A stretch of 64,000 nt of DNA from Actinopolyspora lacussalsi. GTDB taxonomy: Bacteria; Actinomycetota; Actinomycetes; Mycobacteriales; Pseudonocardiaceae. The DNA lies in the NCBI GenBank assembly GCA_030803735.1, contig JAURUC010000001.1, positions 4,092,001-4,156,000 of the forward strand. Direction: 5' to 3'. The notes below the pieces were generated by a model. It saw only the letters and a list, made by a program, of their open reading frames with translations. It was not told where the DNA came from and ran no database searches. Below, piece by piece: positions 26,930-35,660 of this stretch; within the stretch, counting starts at the first letter, position 1, and every line of letters begins with the position of its first letter. A program made the translations under genes and the position numbers.

Positions 26930-27433
26930 GTGACCGAGACGCGACAGTGGCAGCTCGAAACCGCCGCCCCGGAGGACGCCCCTCCGATACACGGCCTTCG
27001 CAGGCAGCTGGAGGACTGGCTTTACGACCGGGGGATCGAGCAGTGGCCGCGCGGTGAGGTCTCGTTCGACAGGATCGCGAGCGAGGTCGAGCGCGCGGAG
27101 TGGCGCCGCGTGCGGCTGCCGGATCTCGGTGTCGTCGCGGCGATGCGGGTGCTGTGGTCCGATCCCGACTTCTGGGGTGCGGACCCCACGCCCGCGATCT
27201 ACGTCCACGGGCTCATGGTCGACCGGTCGATGGCCCGAACCGGGATGGGCACCTTCCTGTTGGAAAGCGCCGCCGACATCGGCCGCGCCGCTGGGCTGCA
27301 CACCTTCCGGCTCGACTGCGCCGAGGCCAACGCCACGCTGCGTTCCTACTACGCGGCGCGGGGATTCCACGAGGTGGGCAGACACGTCATCCGTGGCCTG
27401 TTTCCCGTGGTCCTGTTCGAGAAGCGGATCTGA
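26930..27433 (+). CDS. GNAT-family N-acetyltransferase
   Basis: The 167-residue product carries the GNAT core: AIYVHGLMVDRSMARTGMG, in which the RTGMG segment is the acetyl-CoA loop (Q/RxxGxG/A), then LESAADIGRAAGLHTFRLDC and NATLRSYYAARGFHEVGRH, the C-terminal cofactor wall. GTG at 26930 is the start that gives a normal length; there is no clear ribosome-binding site and a leaderless mRNA is possible. It is divergent from the DinB gene. Substrate unknown. Confidence 0.82.
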   Translation: MTETRQWQLETAAPEDAPPIHGLRRQLEDWLYDRGIEQWPRGEVSFDRIASEVERAEWRRVRLPDLGVVAAMRVLWSDPDFWGADPTPAIYVHGLMVDRSMARTGMGTFLLESAADIGRAAGLHTFRLDCAEANATLRSYYAARGFHEVGRHVIRGLFPVVLFEKRI

Positions 27434-27544
27434 CGACAGCTCCTGAGGTCCGTCTCGGTAGGCAATGCTCGGCAGCGGAGCAGCAGGGGATCGAAGCACC
27501 GCGTCGAGGCTCCTAGACCTTCGAGACCGCGGCGGGGTTTTCCA

Positions 27545-28039
27545 CTACCGGCTCTCCCGCGCGGGGACCGGTACTGCTCGGTCCCGATGTCCGGAGGCGA
27601 GTCCTTCGACGTCGGCGCCGTGGCCGTACTCGGTCACCAGCTCCACGGCCGCTCGCCGGAACTTCCCGGCCCGGCGGAATCCGCTGATCCGGATGTTCCA
27701 GGAGTCCGGGATCGAGATCCGCTGGAAGAATCTGTATATCCGACCCTCCGTCGCGAGGTTCTTGTCGAGGCAGCGGATCCGGACGGGAGTGGCCATCACG
27801 CTCATCGCCCGCAGTGGCAGCACGAACGGCAGCAGCACGAGCTCCACCACCAGCTCCAGCAGGACCGGGATCACGATCAGCACCCCGAAGGCCAGGGCGA
27901 CGACGAGGTCGGGGAGTTCACTTATCCCCTCCACGAACCCCATGCGTCCCCAGCTGTCCCGGAAACGGAGCCTGCGTCGCCACGGCAGCCACTGCCGTTT
28001 CGCCTCCCAGGTTGATCCGACGGTGTCCACGAAACGCAT
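27545..28039 (-). CDS. Small membrane protein, unknown function
   Basis: A 164-residue frame beginning MRFVDTVGSTWEAKRQWLPW, with a long hydrophobic region (LVVALAFGVLIVIPVLLELV and onwards, about residues 44-85) that probably forms two closely spaced transmembrane helices, followed by a basic soluble domain. The reading frame continues far upstream (to 29449) but overlaps the plus-strand dehydratase there, so the ATG at 28039 is chosen. No family recognised. Confidence 0.6.
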   Translation of the reverse strand: MRFVDTVGSTWEAKRQWLPWRRRLRFRDSWGRMGFVEGISELPDLVVALAFGVLIVIPVLLELVVELVLLPFVLPLRAMSVMATPVRIRCLDKNLATEGRIYRFFQRISIPDSWNIRISGFRRAGKFRRAAVELVTEYGHGADVEGLASGHRDRAVPVPARESR

Positions 28040-28279
28040 CGATCCATTTTCGGGCTCGGTTACCGATTGCTCAGCCCCGGCGAGTTGTCCCCTTCCGGCA
28101 GGTTGTGCCTCGGAAGGAGCGGAGCTCGCGGAGCAGCATAGGAGTCGGCGATGGTGCCGCACGGGTGTTTCGTTCTGCTGTGATCGAGGACATGCGGGAA
28201 TCCCGTGGTTTCCGTATCCCGTTGGCCCAGCTCCCCGGGCCCTGCTCCGCTCCACCGGAACGCAGGGCAGGCTGGAACC

Positions 28280-29221
28280 GTGACAACTCATTCGGATGTC
28301 GAGAAGGCAAGGCAACGAATCTCGGCCAGCGTCCGGCGCACCCCGATCGTCGACCTGGATCCCGAGCTGGTCCCCGGCGCGGCGAGCGTCCGGCTCAAGC
28401 TCGAACAGTTGCAGCACACCGGCTCGTTCAAGGCGCGTGGCGCTTACAACCGGGTGGTTTCGGCCCTTGCCGAGGACAGGATCGGCGAGGCGGGAGTGGT
28501 CGCGGCTTCCGGCGGCAACGCGGGCATGGCCGTGGCGCACGCCGCTTCCCGGCACGGTGTTCCCGCCCGGGTCTACGTCCCGGCCAACGCGCCGGCCTTC
28601 AAGCAGGCGAAGCTGCGGGAACTGGGTGCGGAGGTCGTGGCGGTCGGTGAGGTCTACGCCGATGCCTACCGGGCTGCCGTCAAGGACATCGAGGAGAACG
28701 GCGCGGTGTTCTGCCACGCCTACGACCAGCCCGAGATGTGTGCCGGTAACGGCACGCTGGGCGCGGAACTGCTCGAACAGACCGAGGGCGAGCTGGACAC
28801 CGTGCTGCTGGCCGTCGGCGGGGGTGGGCTGATGGCCGGTGTCGCCGCCGCGCTCGAATCCCGTGCGCGCGTGGTGGGGGTGGAACCGACCGGCATCCCG
28901 ACGCTGCACACCGCGCTGGCCGAGGGCGGCCCCACCGACGTGGCGGTCTCCGGTGTCGCCAAGGACTCGCTCGGCGCCACCCGCCTCGGCGAGATCGCCT
29001 ACGAGGTGGCGACGCGAACGGGAGTGCGTTCGGTGCTGGTCGACGACGAGCACATCGTCGCGGCGCGGAAGTACCTGTGGCAGCGCTATCGGCTGGTCGT
29101 GGAACACGGCACGGCAGCGGCGCTCGGGGCGCTGTTCGCCGGGGCTTACCGCCCCACCGAGGGGGAGCGCCTCGCCGTGGTGCTCTGCGGTGCCAACACC
29201 GATCTCACCGACCTCGGTTGA
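28280..29221 (+). CDS. PLP-dependent threonine/serine dehydratase-like enzyme
   Basis: A 313-residue fold-type II PLP enzyme. GSFKARGAYNRVV (~residues 48-60) holds the Schiff-base lysine; ASGGNAGMAVAHAA is the substrate-binding loop (ASGGN); and VGGGGLMAG is the phosphate-binding glycine loop. The size and lack of a regulatory ACT domain fit catabolic or biosynthetic threonine/serine ammonia-lyases. Start GTG at 28280, divergent from the small membrane protein with about 240 bp between them. Confidence 0.85.
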   Translation: MTTHSDVEKARQRISASVRRTPIVDLDPELVPGAASVRLKLEQLQHTGSFKARGAYNRVVSALAEDRIGEAGVVAASGGNAGMAVAHAASRHGVPARVYVPANAPAFKQAKLRELGAEVVAVGEVYADAYRAAVKDIEENGAVFCHAYDQPEMCAGNGTLGAELLEQTEGELDTVLLAVGGGGLMAGVAAALESRARVVGVEPTGIPTLHTALAEGGPTDVAVSGVAKDSLGATRLGEIAYEVATRTGVRSVLVDDEHIVAARKYLWQRYRLVVEHGTAAALGALFAGAYRPTEGERLAVVLCGANTDLTDLG

Positions 29222-29243
29222 AACCCCGCCATCCGAACACCGT

Positions 29244-29261
29244 CGATTTCTCGCGAAATCG
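29244..29261. repeat. Dispersed palindrome, copy 1
   Basis: CGATTTC-TCGC-GAAATCG lies 22 bp after the dehydratase stop. The same element with conserved flanks (T before, CCGGGC after) occurs at 58207-58224 in inverted orientation and with one change at 63010-63027. The 29222-29452 gap holds nothing else recognisable. Confidence 0.65.
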
Positions 29262-29452
29262 CCGGGCGTCTTCGACGTGGGCCGAACTCCCACCATCCTC
29301 GCAGCAGTACCGACCGCGGGTTCTCCCGTGCGGCTCTCACGAGGAAGGCCCGACGTTGCGTAGTGACTACCCGATGTCGGGACTCCCGCGGCGAGAGCCG
29401 TGCGAGAGGTTCCACCAAGCGACCACCCACGCAACCCACTCCGGAACATCCG

Positions 29453-31138
29453 CTAGCGAAGTGAGAAACCCGAATACCCGTTGTCGGCCACTTGCTCGCA
29501 CCACTGCCGATAAGCTGCGACCCCGCCCACGTAGGCCAGCAGCACGCGGGGTTTGCCCGGCACGTTGGCCCCGGTGTACCAGGAGTCGGCCGTGGGATAG
29601 AGCGTGGCGTTCCCGGCCTCGGCGGCGTGGTCGAGCCACTCCCGCTCGGCACGCTCGGTCGCCTCGACCTCGGTGAGCCCGTTGGCCGCCAGGTACGAGA
29701 CGCAGTCGGTGATCCAGTCCACGTGCTGCTCGATGGACACGATTATGTTGCTCAGCACCGAGGGGCTGGTCGGTCCGGTCACGGTGAACAGGTTGGGAAA
29801 GCCCGACACGGCCAGCCCCAGGTAGGTCCGTGGTCCGGCGGACCAGTACTCCCGCAGCGTGCGTCCGTCCCTGCCCCGGATGTCGACCGCCTGCAGCGCG
29901 CCGGTCATGGCGTCGAACCCGGTGGCGAACACCAGCGTGTCCAGCTCGTACTCCCGCCGCGAGGTGCGCACCCCGGTTTCGACGATCTCGGCCAGCGGGG
30001 TGGACCGCAGGTCGACCAGGCGCACGTGCTCCCGGTTGAACGTCTCGTAGTAGCCGGTGTCCAGGCAGGGCCGCTTGGTTCCTATCGGAAAGTCGCGCGG
30101 CGAGAGCGTCTCGGCGATCTCCGGGTCGTGCACCTTGTCGCGGATCCTGGCTCGCACGAACTCGGCGGCGGTCTCGTTGGCGGCCGGGTCGACGAGAATG
30201 TCGGCGTAGCTGCCCGGTATTCCGAACAGGCTGCCCTCCCGCCAGCTCTGCCGGTAGGTTTCCTCGCGTTGCTCCGGCGAATCCTCGAACGCCGAGCGCT
30301 CGGCGGGTTGCCGCGGAACTCCCGCGTACGAATCGCGCTGCGCCGCGCGCCACCGCCGGTAGTTGGCCTTGCGCTCGGTGATCTCCTCGTCGCGCAGCGG
30401 CCGGTTGAAGGCGGGCATGCTGAAGTTCGGGGTCCGCTGGAACACCGTCAGTTCGGCGGCCTGTTCGGCCAGTTCCGGGATCACCTGGATACCGGAGGAT
30501 CCGGTGCCGATCACCCCGACCCGTTGCCCGGTGAGGTCCACGCCCTCGTGCGGCCAGCGGCCGGTGTGGTGCACCGCGCCGCCGAACCGTTCGATTCCCG
30601 GTAGTTCCGGCGGTTTGCTCGCGGACAGGCAGCCGGTCGCCATGATCAGGAATCGTGTCGACACCGACTCACCGGTGTCGGTCCGCACCAGCCAGCGGTG
30701 CGCGTTCTCGTCGTAGTGCGCCTCGGTGACCCGGGTGTCGAACGTGATGCCGCGCCGCAGGTCGAAACGCTCGGCGACATACCGGATGTAGCGCAGGATC
30801 TCGGGCTGTGCCGCGTACTTCTCCGTCCAGGTCCACTCCTGCTCCAGTTCCGGCGAGAACGAGTAGGAGTAGGACATGCTCTCCACGTCGCACCGCGCGC
30901 CGGGGTAGCGGTTCCAGTACCAGGTGCCGCCCACGTCGGAGCCGTTCTCGAACACCCGCACCCGTAGTCCGAGCTCACGCAGCCGGTGAAGCTGGTAGAG
31001 CCCGGCCAGACCCGCTCCCACCACCACCGCGTCCGGTTCGGTGGAGTCCGATTCCGGAAAGTCCGTTGCCAATGAGTCCGATTCGGACATTTTCGCCTCC
31101 GGCGCGAGCGTGGTCCTCGACGTCAGCTTCGTTTCCAT
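29453..31138 (-). CDS. Flavin-containing (Baeyer-Villiger-type) monooxygenase
   Basis: The 561-residue protein has an N-terminal FAD motif VVVGAGLAGLYQLHRLRELG (~residues 38-57), the NADPH-binding Rossmann motif GVIGTGSSGIQVIPEL (~200-215), and FQRTPNFSMP just after, a typical BVMO-neighbourhood sequence. It oxygenates ketones or related carbonyls. The start is ATG at 31138, overlapping the upstream esterase by 16 nt; an internal ATG (residue 17) is an alternative. Coupling to an esterase suggests a pathway where Baeyer-Villiger ester products are hydrolysed. Confidence 0.87.
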   Translation of the reverse strand: METKLTSRTTLAPEAKMSESDSLATDFPESDSTEPDAVVVGAGLAGLYQLHRLRELGLRVRVFENGSDVGGTWYWNRYPGARCDVESMSYSYSFSPELEQEWTWTEKYAAQPEILRYIRYVAERFDLRRGITFDTRVTEAHYDENAHRWLVRTDTGESVSTRFLIMATGCLSASKPPELPGIERFGGAVHHTGRWPHEGVDLTGQRVGVIGTGSSGIQVIPELAEQAAELTVFQRTPNFSMPAFNRPLRDEEITERKANYRRWRAAQRDSYAGVPRQPAERSAFEDSPEQREETYRQSWREGSLFGIPGSYADILVDPAANETAAEFVRARIRDKVHDPEIAETLSPRDFPIGTKRPCLDTGYYETFNREHVRLVDLRSTPLAEIVETGVRTSRREYELDTLVFATGFDAMTGALQAVDIRGRDGRTLREYWSAGPRTYLGLAVSGFPNLFTVTGPTSPSVLSNIIVSIEQHVDWITDCVSYLAANGLTEVEATERAEREWLDHAAEAGNATLYPTADSWYTGANVPGKPRVLLAYVGGVAAYRQWCEQVADNGYSGFSLR

Positions 31139-31905
31139 CGTTGTGGGAGGTACTCCTCGACCGCTCCGACGATGTAGTCCACCCCGGCCGCGCTGCCGGG
31201 AAGCACGTCGATCTGGGTGAGGAAGCCGTGCGTCTGTCCGGTGAAGCAGTGGTGCCGCATCGGCACGCCCGCTCGGCGCAACCGTTCGGCGTAGGCGTCG
31301 CCCTCGTCGCGCAGCATGTCGTGCTCCGCGGTCAGCACCACGGCGGGCGGTAGTCCGGACAGCTCGGTCGCACGCAGCGGGGAGGCATCGAACTCGCCGC
31401 GCCGCGCGACCACCGCCGCGAGATTCCCGCCCGCGCTGTCGCCCGCCACCAGCAGCGGCATCTCCGCGTCACCCAGCGCGGCACGCTGCTTGTCGGCCCA
31501 CCGCAGCGCCGTCAGCGCGTCCTCGACGGCGGTGGGGTAGCGGTGTTCCGGCGCGAGCCGGTAGTCCACCAACGCGACGGCGCAGCCGGTGCGGGCGGCA
31601 AGGGTGCGTCCGAGCTGTTCGAAAAGGGCCGCGTCACCGAGCACCCAGCCGCCGCCGTGGTAGTAGACCAGTGTCCCGCGCGGTGAGTCGTTCGGTGTGA
31701 GCAGTCGGATCGGGATCGACTCGTCGCCGTCGACCGGTATCTCGACCAGCTCCACGTGGCGCATCTCCGGAGTGGGTGGCCCGTTCTCGGGTTGTTGGGC
31801 GCCCATGAACTCGCGTGCCTCGGCCGGGGTCATCTCCTGCAGCGGTTTCGAACCCTGTTCCGCCATCCGGTCCAGCAGCGCGCTGGTCGCGTCGTCGAGC
31901 GCCAA
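31123..31905 (-). CDS. HSL-type alpha/beta hydrolase with an internal deletion
   Basis: The protein has the hormone-sensitive-lipase oxyanion motif VYYHGGGWVLGD (~residues 80-91), the nucleophile elbow GDSAGGNLAA (~154-163), Asp in LTAEHDMLRDEG and catalytic His in GQTHGF. At 260 residues it is about 50 shorter than the family norm: after VVARRGEFD the sequence jumps directly to SPLRATELSGLPP, omitting the usual segment. The triad is intact, so it may still work. Start is TTG at 31905 with CGGAG upstream. It overlaps the monooxygenase, forming a two-gene operon. Confidence 0.85.
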   Translation of the reverse strand: MALDDATSALLDRMAEQGSKPLQEMTPAEAREFMGAQQPENGPPTPEMRHVELVEIPVDGDESIPIRLLTPNDSPRGTLVYYHGGGWVLGDAALFEQLGRTLAARTGCAVALVDYRLAPEHRYPTAVEDALTALRWADKQRAALGDAEMPLLVAGDSAGGNLAAVVARRGEFDASPLRATELSGLPPAVVLTAEHDMLRDEGDAYAERLRRAGVPMRHHCFTGQTHGFLTQIDVLPGSAAGVDYIVGAVEEYLPQRWKRS

Positions 31906-32075
31906 TTCGGCTCCGTGCTCGTGTCCGTTCTCGGTCCACGATGAATATGCGACGCGCTTGGCCGTTGTGTAAATACAACTTCCCTGTGAGCGAGCTCGAC
32001 CCTTCGAATGGCGTAATCATCGTCGTGTCGCGGAGTCCGGACAGGCCGCGACGGAGGAGGGCCTCGGGTTTCGGC

Positions 32076-32645
32076 TCAGCGCCAGGTGGTGGTCTTCTCG
32101 GCGGCCAGCCGGATCTCGGCCGCCAGCTGCGAGATCGGCATCGCGACCATGTTCTGCGAGATGTTGACCGGTGTTCCCATCATCCTGGCGTTGCCGCGCA
32201 CCAGGAAGCCACGCCAGCCCGTGGTGCGGTCGAGCACCGCGCTCGGGTCGAACAGCGTAACGCTGAGCACGCGCTGCGTGCCGTCGTTGTCGGCCATGGC
32301 CCCGGAGACCTCCCGCCATGCCACGAATCCCACGCCGGTGAACGAGGCGTGGTCGTACAGTCCCTCGTTGTCCAGCACCACCACCGGTTTCGGCTTGGCC
32401 AGCCGCACGGCGCCGTAGATCAGGCAGCCGCCGAAGAACACGATCGCCAGCGCGCTCAGCGCGAGGAAGACCCCCGCGAGCGGGGCCGAGCTCATGGCGG
32501 TGACGGCCTGGTAGCACATGAACACCCCGAAAAGCACGAAGACCAGCGCGCCCAGGATCACCAGCCCCAGCCGGATCCGGTTCGGGTAGATCGCTAATCG
32601 GTAGTCCCGTTGACCGGGCTGTCCGTTGCGCTGGACCCCTCTCAT
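32076..32645 (-). CDS. STM3941-like membrane protein
   Basis: A 189-residue protein with two transmembrane helices (~residues 23-46, LGLVILGALVFVLFGVFMCY, and ~58-78, LALSALAIVFFGGCLIYG) followed by a beta-rich C-terminal domain (VVLDNEGLYDHASFTGVGFV, WREVSG), the layout of the STM3941 family of unknown function. ATG at 32645 has AGGAGGA nine bases upstream. Gaps on either side (31906-32075 and 32646-32812) carry nothing I recognise. Confidence 0.7.
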   Translation of the reverse strand: MRGVQRNGQPGQRDYRLAIYPNRIRLGLVILGALVFVLFGVFMCYQAVTAMSSAPLAGVFLALSALAIVFFGGCLIYGAVRLAKPKPVVVLDNEGLYDHASFTGVGFVAWREVSGAMADNDGTQRVLSVTLFDPSAVLDRTTGWRGFLVRGNARMMGTPVNISQNMVAMPISQLAAEIRLAAEKTTTWR

Positions 32646-32812
32646 CCGTTCCGCTCCTCCTGTAAGGCTGCGCGCCCCGCCGCGGGACCAGGCTCGTCGG
32701 CGGAGCCATTCCGAGAAGTAGAGCCTGCCATGTCGGCCGGGCGGGTCGAGCATCGCGGTTGAGGATCACGCTTCGGTCGAGGTCGGAAGCGTCACGGCGC
32801 GGTGTTTCGGTT

Positions 32813-33322
32813 TCAGCCCCGGGACTCGCGTCGCCGTGGACGGTAGCTGTCGATCACCTCGTCCAGCGGATACCGGTGGTGCTCGGTCAGGTAGCTGTCG
32901 AGCAGTCCCGCGTCCCGTTCGGAGAGCCCGACCAGCGGTCGGCGTAGTCGGATGCTCCAGCTTTTCGCCATCCCGTCGAACAGCTCCAGCTCACCCACGA
33001 TCGGGGAAAGCTCCACGCCACCGGGCCAGAGCGGGAGTTCGGCGATACGCAGCTCGCAGCCCACCGGGTAGCTGCGACCCCCGATCTCGACCGGTTCGTC
33101 CAGTTCGGCCACGGTGGAGCGAACCTCGCCGGTGGTGACCACCCTGCCCCGGTCCCGCGTGGGGTTTCCGAAGCAGCCGCGCGTGGTGTACAGGTAAAGC
33201 CGGTCGCCCGGGGCGAGTGCGCGCACTTCGGCGCGGTCGAAGTCCGGAAACGCCATCCGCTGTTGCCGCAGCACCCAGTCGAGCGCTCGCCGGTCGCCGA
33301 TGACGAGCAGATAGTTCGCCAT
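32813..33322 (-). CDS. EVE/PUA-like domain protein
   Basis: A 169-residue protein beginning MANYLLVIGDRRALDWVLRQ, followed by ALAPGDRLYLYTTRGCFGNP and a beta-rich core. The pattern of short strands around GDRLYLY and RGRVVTTGEV resembles EVE/PUA-like nucleic-acid-binding folds; this is a weak structural guess. EVE domains often occur next to defence genes and bind modified bases, which fits the next operon, but the link is inference. Confidence 0.5.
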   Translation of the reverse strand: MANYLLVIGDRRALDWVLRQQRMAFPDFDRAEVRALAPGDRLYLYTTRGCFGNPTRDRGRVVTTGEVRSTVAELDEPVEIGGRSYPVGCELRIAELPLWPGGVELSPIVGELELFDGMAKSWSIRLRRPLVGLSERDAGLLDSYLTEHHRYPLDEVIDSYRPRRRESRG

Positions 33323-33380
33323 GCGGGCAGCGTAGAACTCTGTACGGAACGAGCCGGTGCCCGCCCATTGGTGGGCGAGC

Positions 33381-33412
33381 GGGCGGTTCGGCACGGCAGT
33401 GTCGAACCGCCC
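33381..33412. terminator. Strong hairpin after the defence operon
   Basis: GGGCGGTTCG, a 12-nt loop region and CGAACCGCCC form a perfect ten-pair stem, extended by a CAC/GTG pair inside. It lies between the stop of the UvrD-like gene (33486) and the next minus-strand gene (start 33322), where a terminator of the large defence operon is expected. There is no T tract, common in actinobacteria. Confidence 0.6.
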
Positions 33413-33485
33413 AGCGGAGAACCACCACGCACGTGGTCGGCATTGTCGAGTGGGCCCGTACTAAAAGCGAGTCGACGAACTCCCG

Positions 33486-35660
33486 CTAGTTCTCCGGAAC
33501 GAGTTCGGAACGCTTGCCGTGCCACGACACGTAGAGTTCCTCCCGCGCGCGGGAGCCCGACACGTACAGCAGGTTGCGCTCCCTTGCCCACGCGGCGGGC
33601 AGTTCGTCCTCGGCGACTTCCCTGATGAACGACGGTGGGAAGTCCTTATCGCTGAGACCGACAATGGCCACGGCCCGGAACTCCAGTCCTTTCGCGCGGT
33701 GCATCGTCATCACGCGGACTTGGTTTCCCAGCTTGCTCTCGTCGGTGCTGGCCGCGATTTTCGCCATCGGGACGGCCGCCTCTTCCAGGGCCTCGCCGAT
33801 GTTGCCGGTCTGCATGTGTTCCCGCGCGATGACGGCCATCTCCGACCAGGGGATGCCGGATTCGTACCAGGACCGCAGCCGGCGGATCAGCCCGGTCTTC
33901 TCCTCCGCCCAGTTGTCGTAGCCCCGCGGCACCGGGTCGGGACCGACGAACTCGGAGCGCGCTCCGGTCAGGGACTCCTCGTCCCCGTCGAGGTCGTCGA
34001 CCGTCGGACCGTAGGCCACCTGGATCGACCAGTTCAGTATCTGCTTGGAGGTGCGGTAGTTGACCGTGAGCCGCCGCGAACGACCTCGGGTCTCGATGCC
34101 CAGGCGGGAGAGCACCACCTGCCTGCCGTAGATGCGCTGGTGCGCGTCGCCGACGATGAACAGGTCGTCGTTGCCCTTGCTGATCAGTGATCGGATGAGC
34201 GACCAGTGCACCGGATGTAGGTCCTGCGCCTCGTCGACGATCGCGTGCCGATAGTGCGACAACGCCGATTCGGCCGAACGCTGCGACTCGCCCGATCGCC
34301 CGTCGGACAGCTGCGCCGCGATCGCCGCCGCACGCGCGGAGGCCTGCGTGAACGTGGTCAGGTTCTGGGCGTTGAGGGTCTGGGTGAACCTTTCGAAGAT
34401 CGCCCATAGCTCTGCCCGCTGCGGACGCGAGATCCGTTTGCCGCGTCCACTGCGGGAGGTCTTCAGGTACTCGGAGCGTTCCGTGAGCCCCTGCGCGAGT
34501 ACCACCTCGGACCACTCGCTGCGCAGGAAGTCGATGTCCCAGTTCTCCTCGGCCTGGTCACGCGCCTGCCGCCATACCTGTTTGATCGTCTCCTCGTTCT
34601 CGCCGAGCATCCTGGGCTTCGCGCCGTTGTCCTCGCCCGTGGCGAGCACGCGCTGCGCGAGCGCGTCGATGTGGAGCACTTCGACCCGGTTCAGGATGTC
34701 GGAACCGGCGAGTTCGACGAGCTGGGACTTGATGTCGCGCGCGAGGTTCTTGGTGAAGGTGGTGAACAGTATCTTGGATTCGGAACCCTCGGACTCCAGC
34801 CGCTGTGCCAGGTGCCGTGCCCGGTGGATGGCGGTGACGGTCTTGCCGGTGCCCGCCCCGCCCGTCACGCGGTAGGGGCCCCGCCAGCCGTCGTGATAGG
34901 CCAGTTTGCGCTGCAGCGGGTGCAGCCACACCCGCCAGGCCTTGAAGTCGTCCTCCAGGATCGCGCGCAGTTCGTCGATGTCGCGTCCGTCGGTGAAGTC
35001 GACCCTGGACAGCGGTCGTTCCAGCGCCGTCAGCACGTCGTCGGTGTCGATCTCGTTCTCCTGCTCGATCACCAGGTCCTTCCAGGCGTCCTCGGGGGTG
35101 CGTCCGGCCGCGAGGTCGATCACGGCCTTGCCCTGGACTCCCGGGAGTTCCTCGGCGATGCTCAGCAGTTCGTTCTCGTCGGTGATCGCGACCAGCCGGG
35201 TGGCGATCTCCTCGTCGACGCCGAACTCGCGCAGTTCTCCCGCTTTGACGTGCCGCAGGATCGGCATTGGCCGCGCTTGTCGGGAGCCGCTGCTGCTCGC
35301 GTGGCTGACCGCCTCGTTCAGGGCCGCTTCGTTGACCACTTCCAGGGCACCGGTGACCTCGTTGACTCCGAAGCGGAGCTTGCCCGCATAGGTGTAGGCG
35401 TCGTCGTGCGGTTTGACCGCGACCATCACGTACCCGCACGATTCCGGCAGTTCGATGAGCACCGCCCGCCAGAAGTCCGACACCTTGCCGGTCTTGATGC
35501 GCTTGTCCGTGACCCCCTGCGGCGTTTTGATGTTCAGCCCGGGCAGGTCGGGGTTGGTCTGGAGCTTGACGATGAAGTCCAGCACCTTGTTCTTGATCGA
35601 GTTCTCCAGCTCCTTGTAGGAGCCCTCGAACAGGTCGGATATGACGACTCGTGTGCTCAT
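33486..35660 (-). CDS. UvrD-type helicase with RelE-like N-terminal domain
   Basis: A 724-residue protein. Residues 1-~110 (YKELENSIKNKVLDFIVKLQ, then RIKTGKVSDFWRAVLIELPE) match the beta-alpha layout and key basic residues of RelE/ParE-type folds. From ~240 on it is SF1A helicase: Q motif-like region, Walker A GGAGTGKT (~269), Walker B VDEAQDLHP (~473), motif III VGDAHQRIYG, NYRTS, and TMHRAKGLEF. The start ATG overlaps the stop of the 2,073-residue gene (ATGA), so they are translationally coupled. In context it is likely the processive helicase arm of the defence system. The RelE-like call is weaker than the helicase call. Confidence 0.8.
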   Translation of the reverse strand: MSTRVVISDLFEGSYKELENSIKNKVLDFIVKLQTNPDLPGLNIKTPQGVTDKRIKTGKVSDFWRAVLIELPESCGYVMVAVKPHDDAYTYAGKLRFGVNEVTGALEVVNEAALNEAVSHASSSGSRQARPMPILRHVKAGELREFGVDEEIATRLVAITDENELLSIAEELPGVQGKAVIDLAAGRTPEDAWKDLVIEQENEIDTDDVLTALERPLSRVDFTDGRDIDELRAILEDDFKAWRVWLHPLQRKLAYHDGWRGPYRVTGGAGTGKTVTAIHRARHLAQRLESEGSESKILFTTFTKNLARDIKSQLVELAGSDILNRVEVLHIDALAQRVLATGEDNGAKPRMLGENEETIKQVWRQARDQAEENWDIDFLRSEWSEVVLAQGLTERSEYLKTSRSGRGKRISRPQRAELWAIFERFTQTLNAQNLTTFTQASARAAAIAAQLSDGRSGESQRSAESALSHYRHAIVDEAQDLHPVHWSLIRSLISKGNDDLFIVGDAHQRIYGRQVVLSRLGIETRGRSRRLTVNYRTSKQILNWSIQVAYGPTVDDLDGDEESLTGARSEFVGPDPVPRGYDNWAEEKTGLIRRLRSWYESGIPWSEMAVIAREHMQTGNIGEALEEAAVPMAKIAASTDESKLGNQVRVMTMHRAKGLEFRAVAIVGLSDKDFPPSFIREVAEDELPAAWARERNLLYVSGSRAREELYVSWHGKRSELVPEN

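Noticed and set aside
29244..29261. parS chromosome-partition site
   Set aside because: Known parS is GTTTCACGTGAAAC; the centre and arms differ.
27545..29449. 634-codon minus-strand protein
   Set aside because: Its upstream two thirds lie opposite the dehydratase; only the last ~164 codons have independent support.
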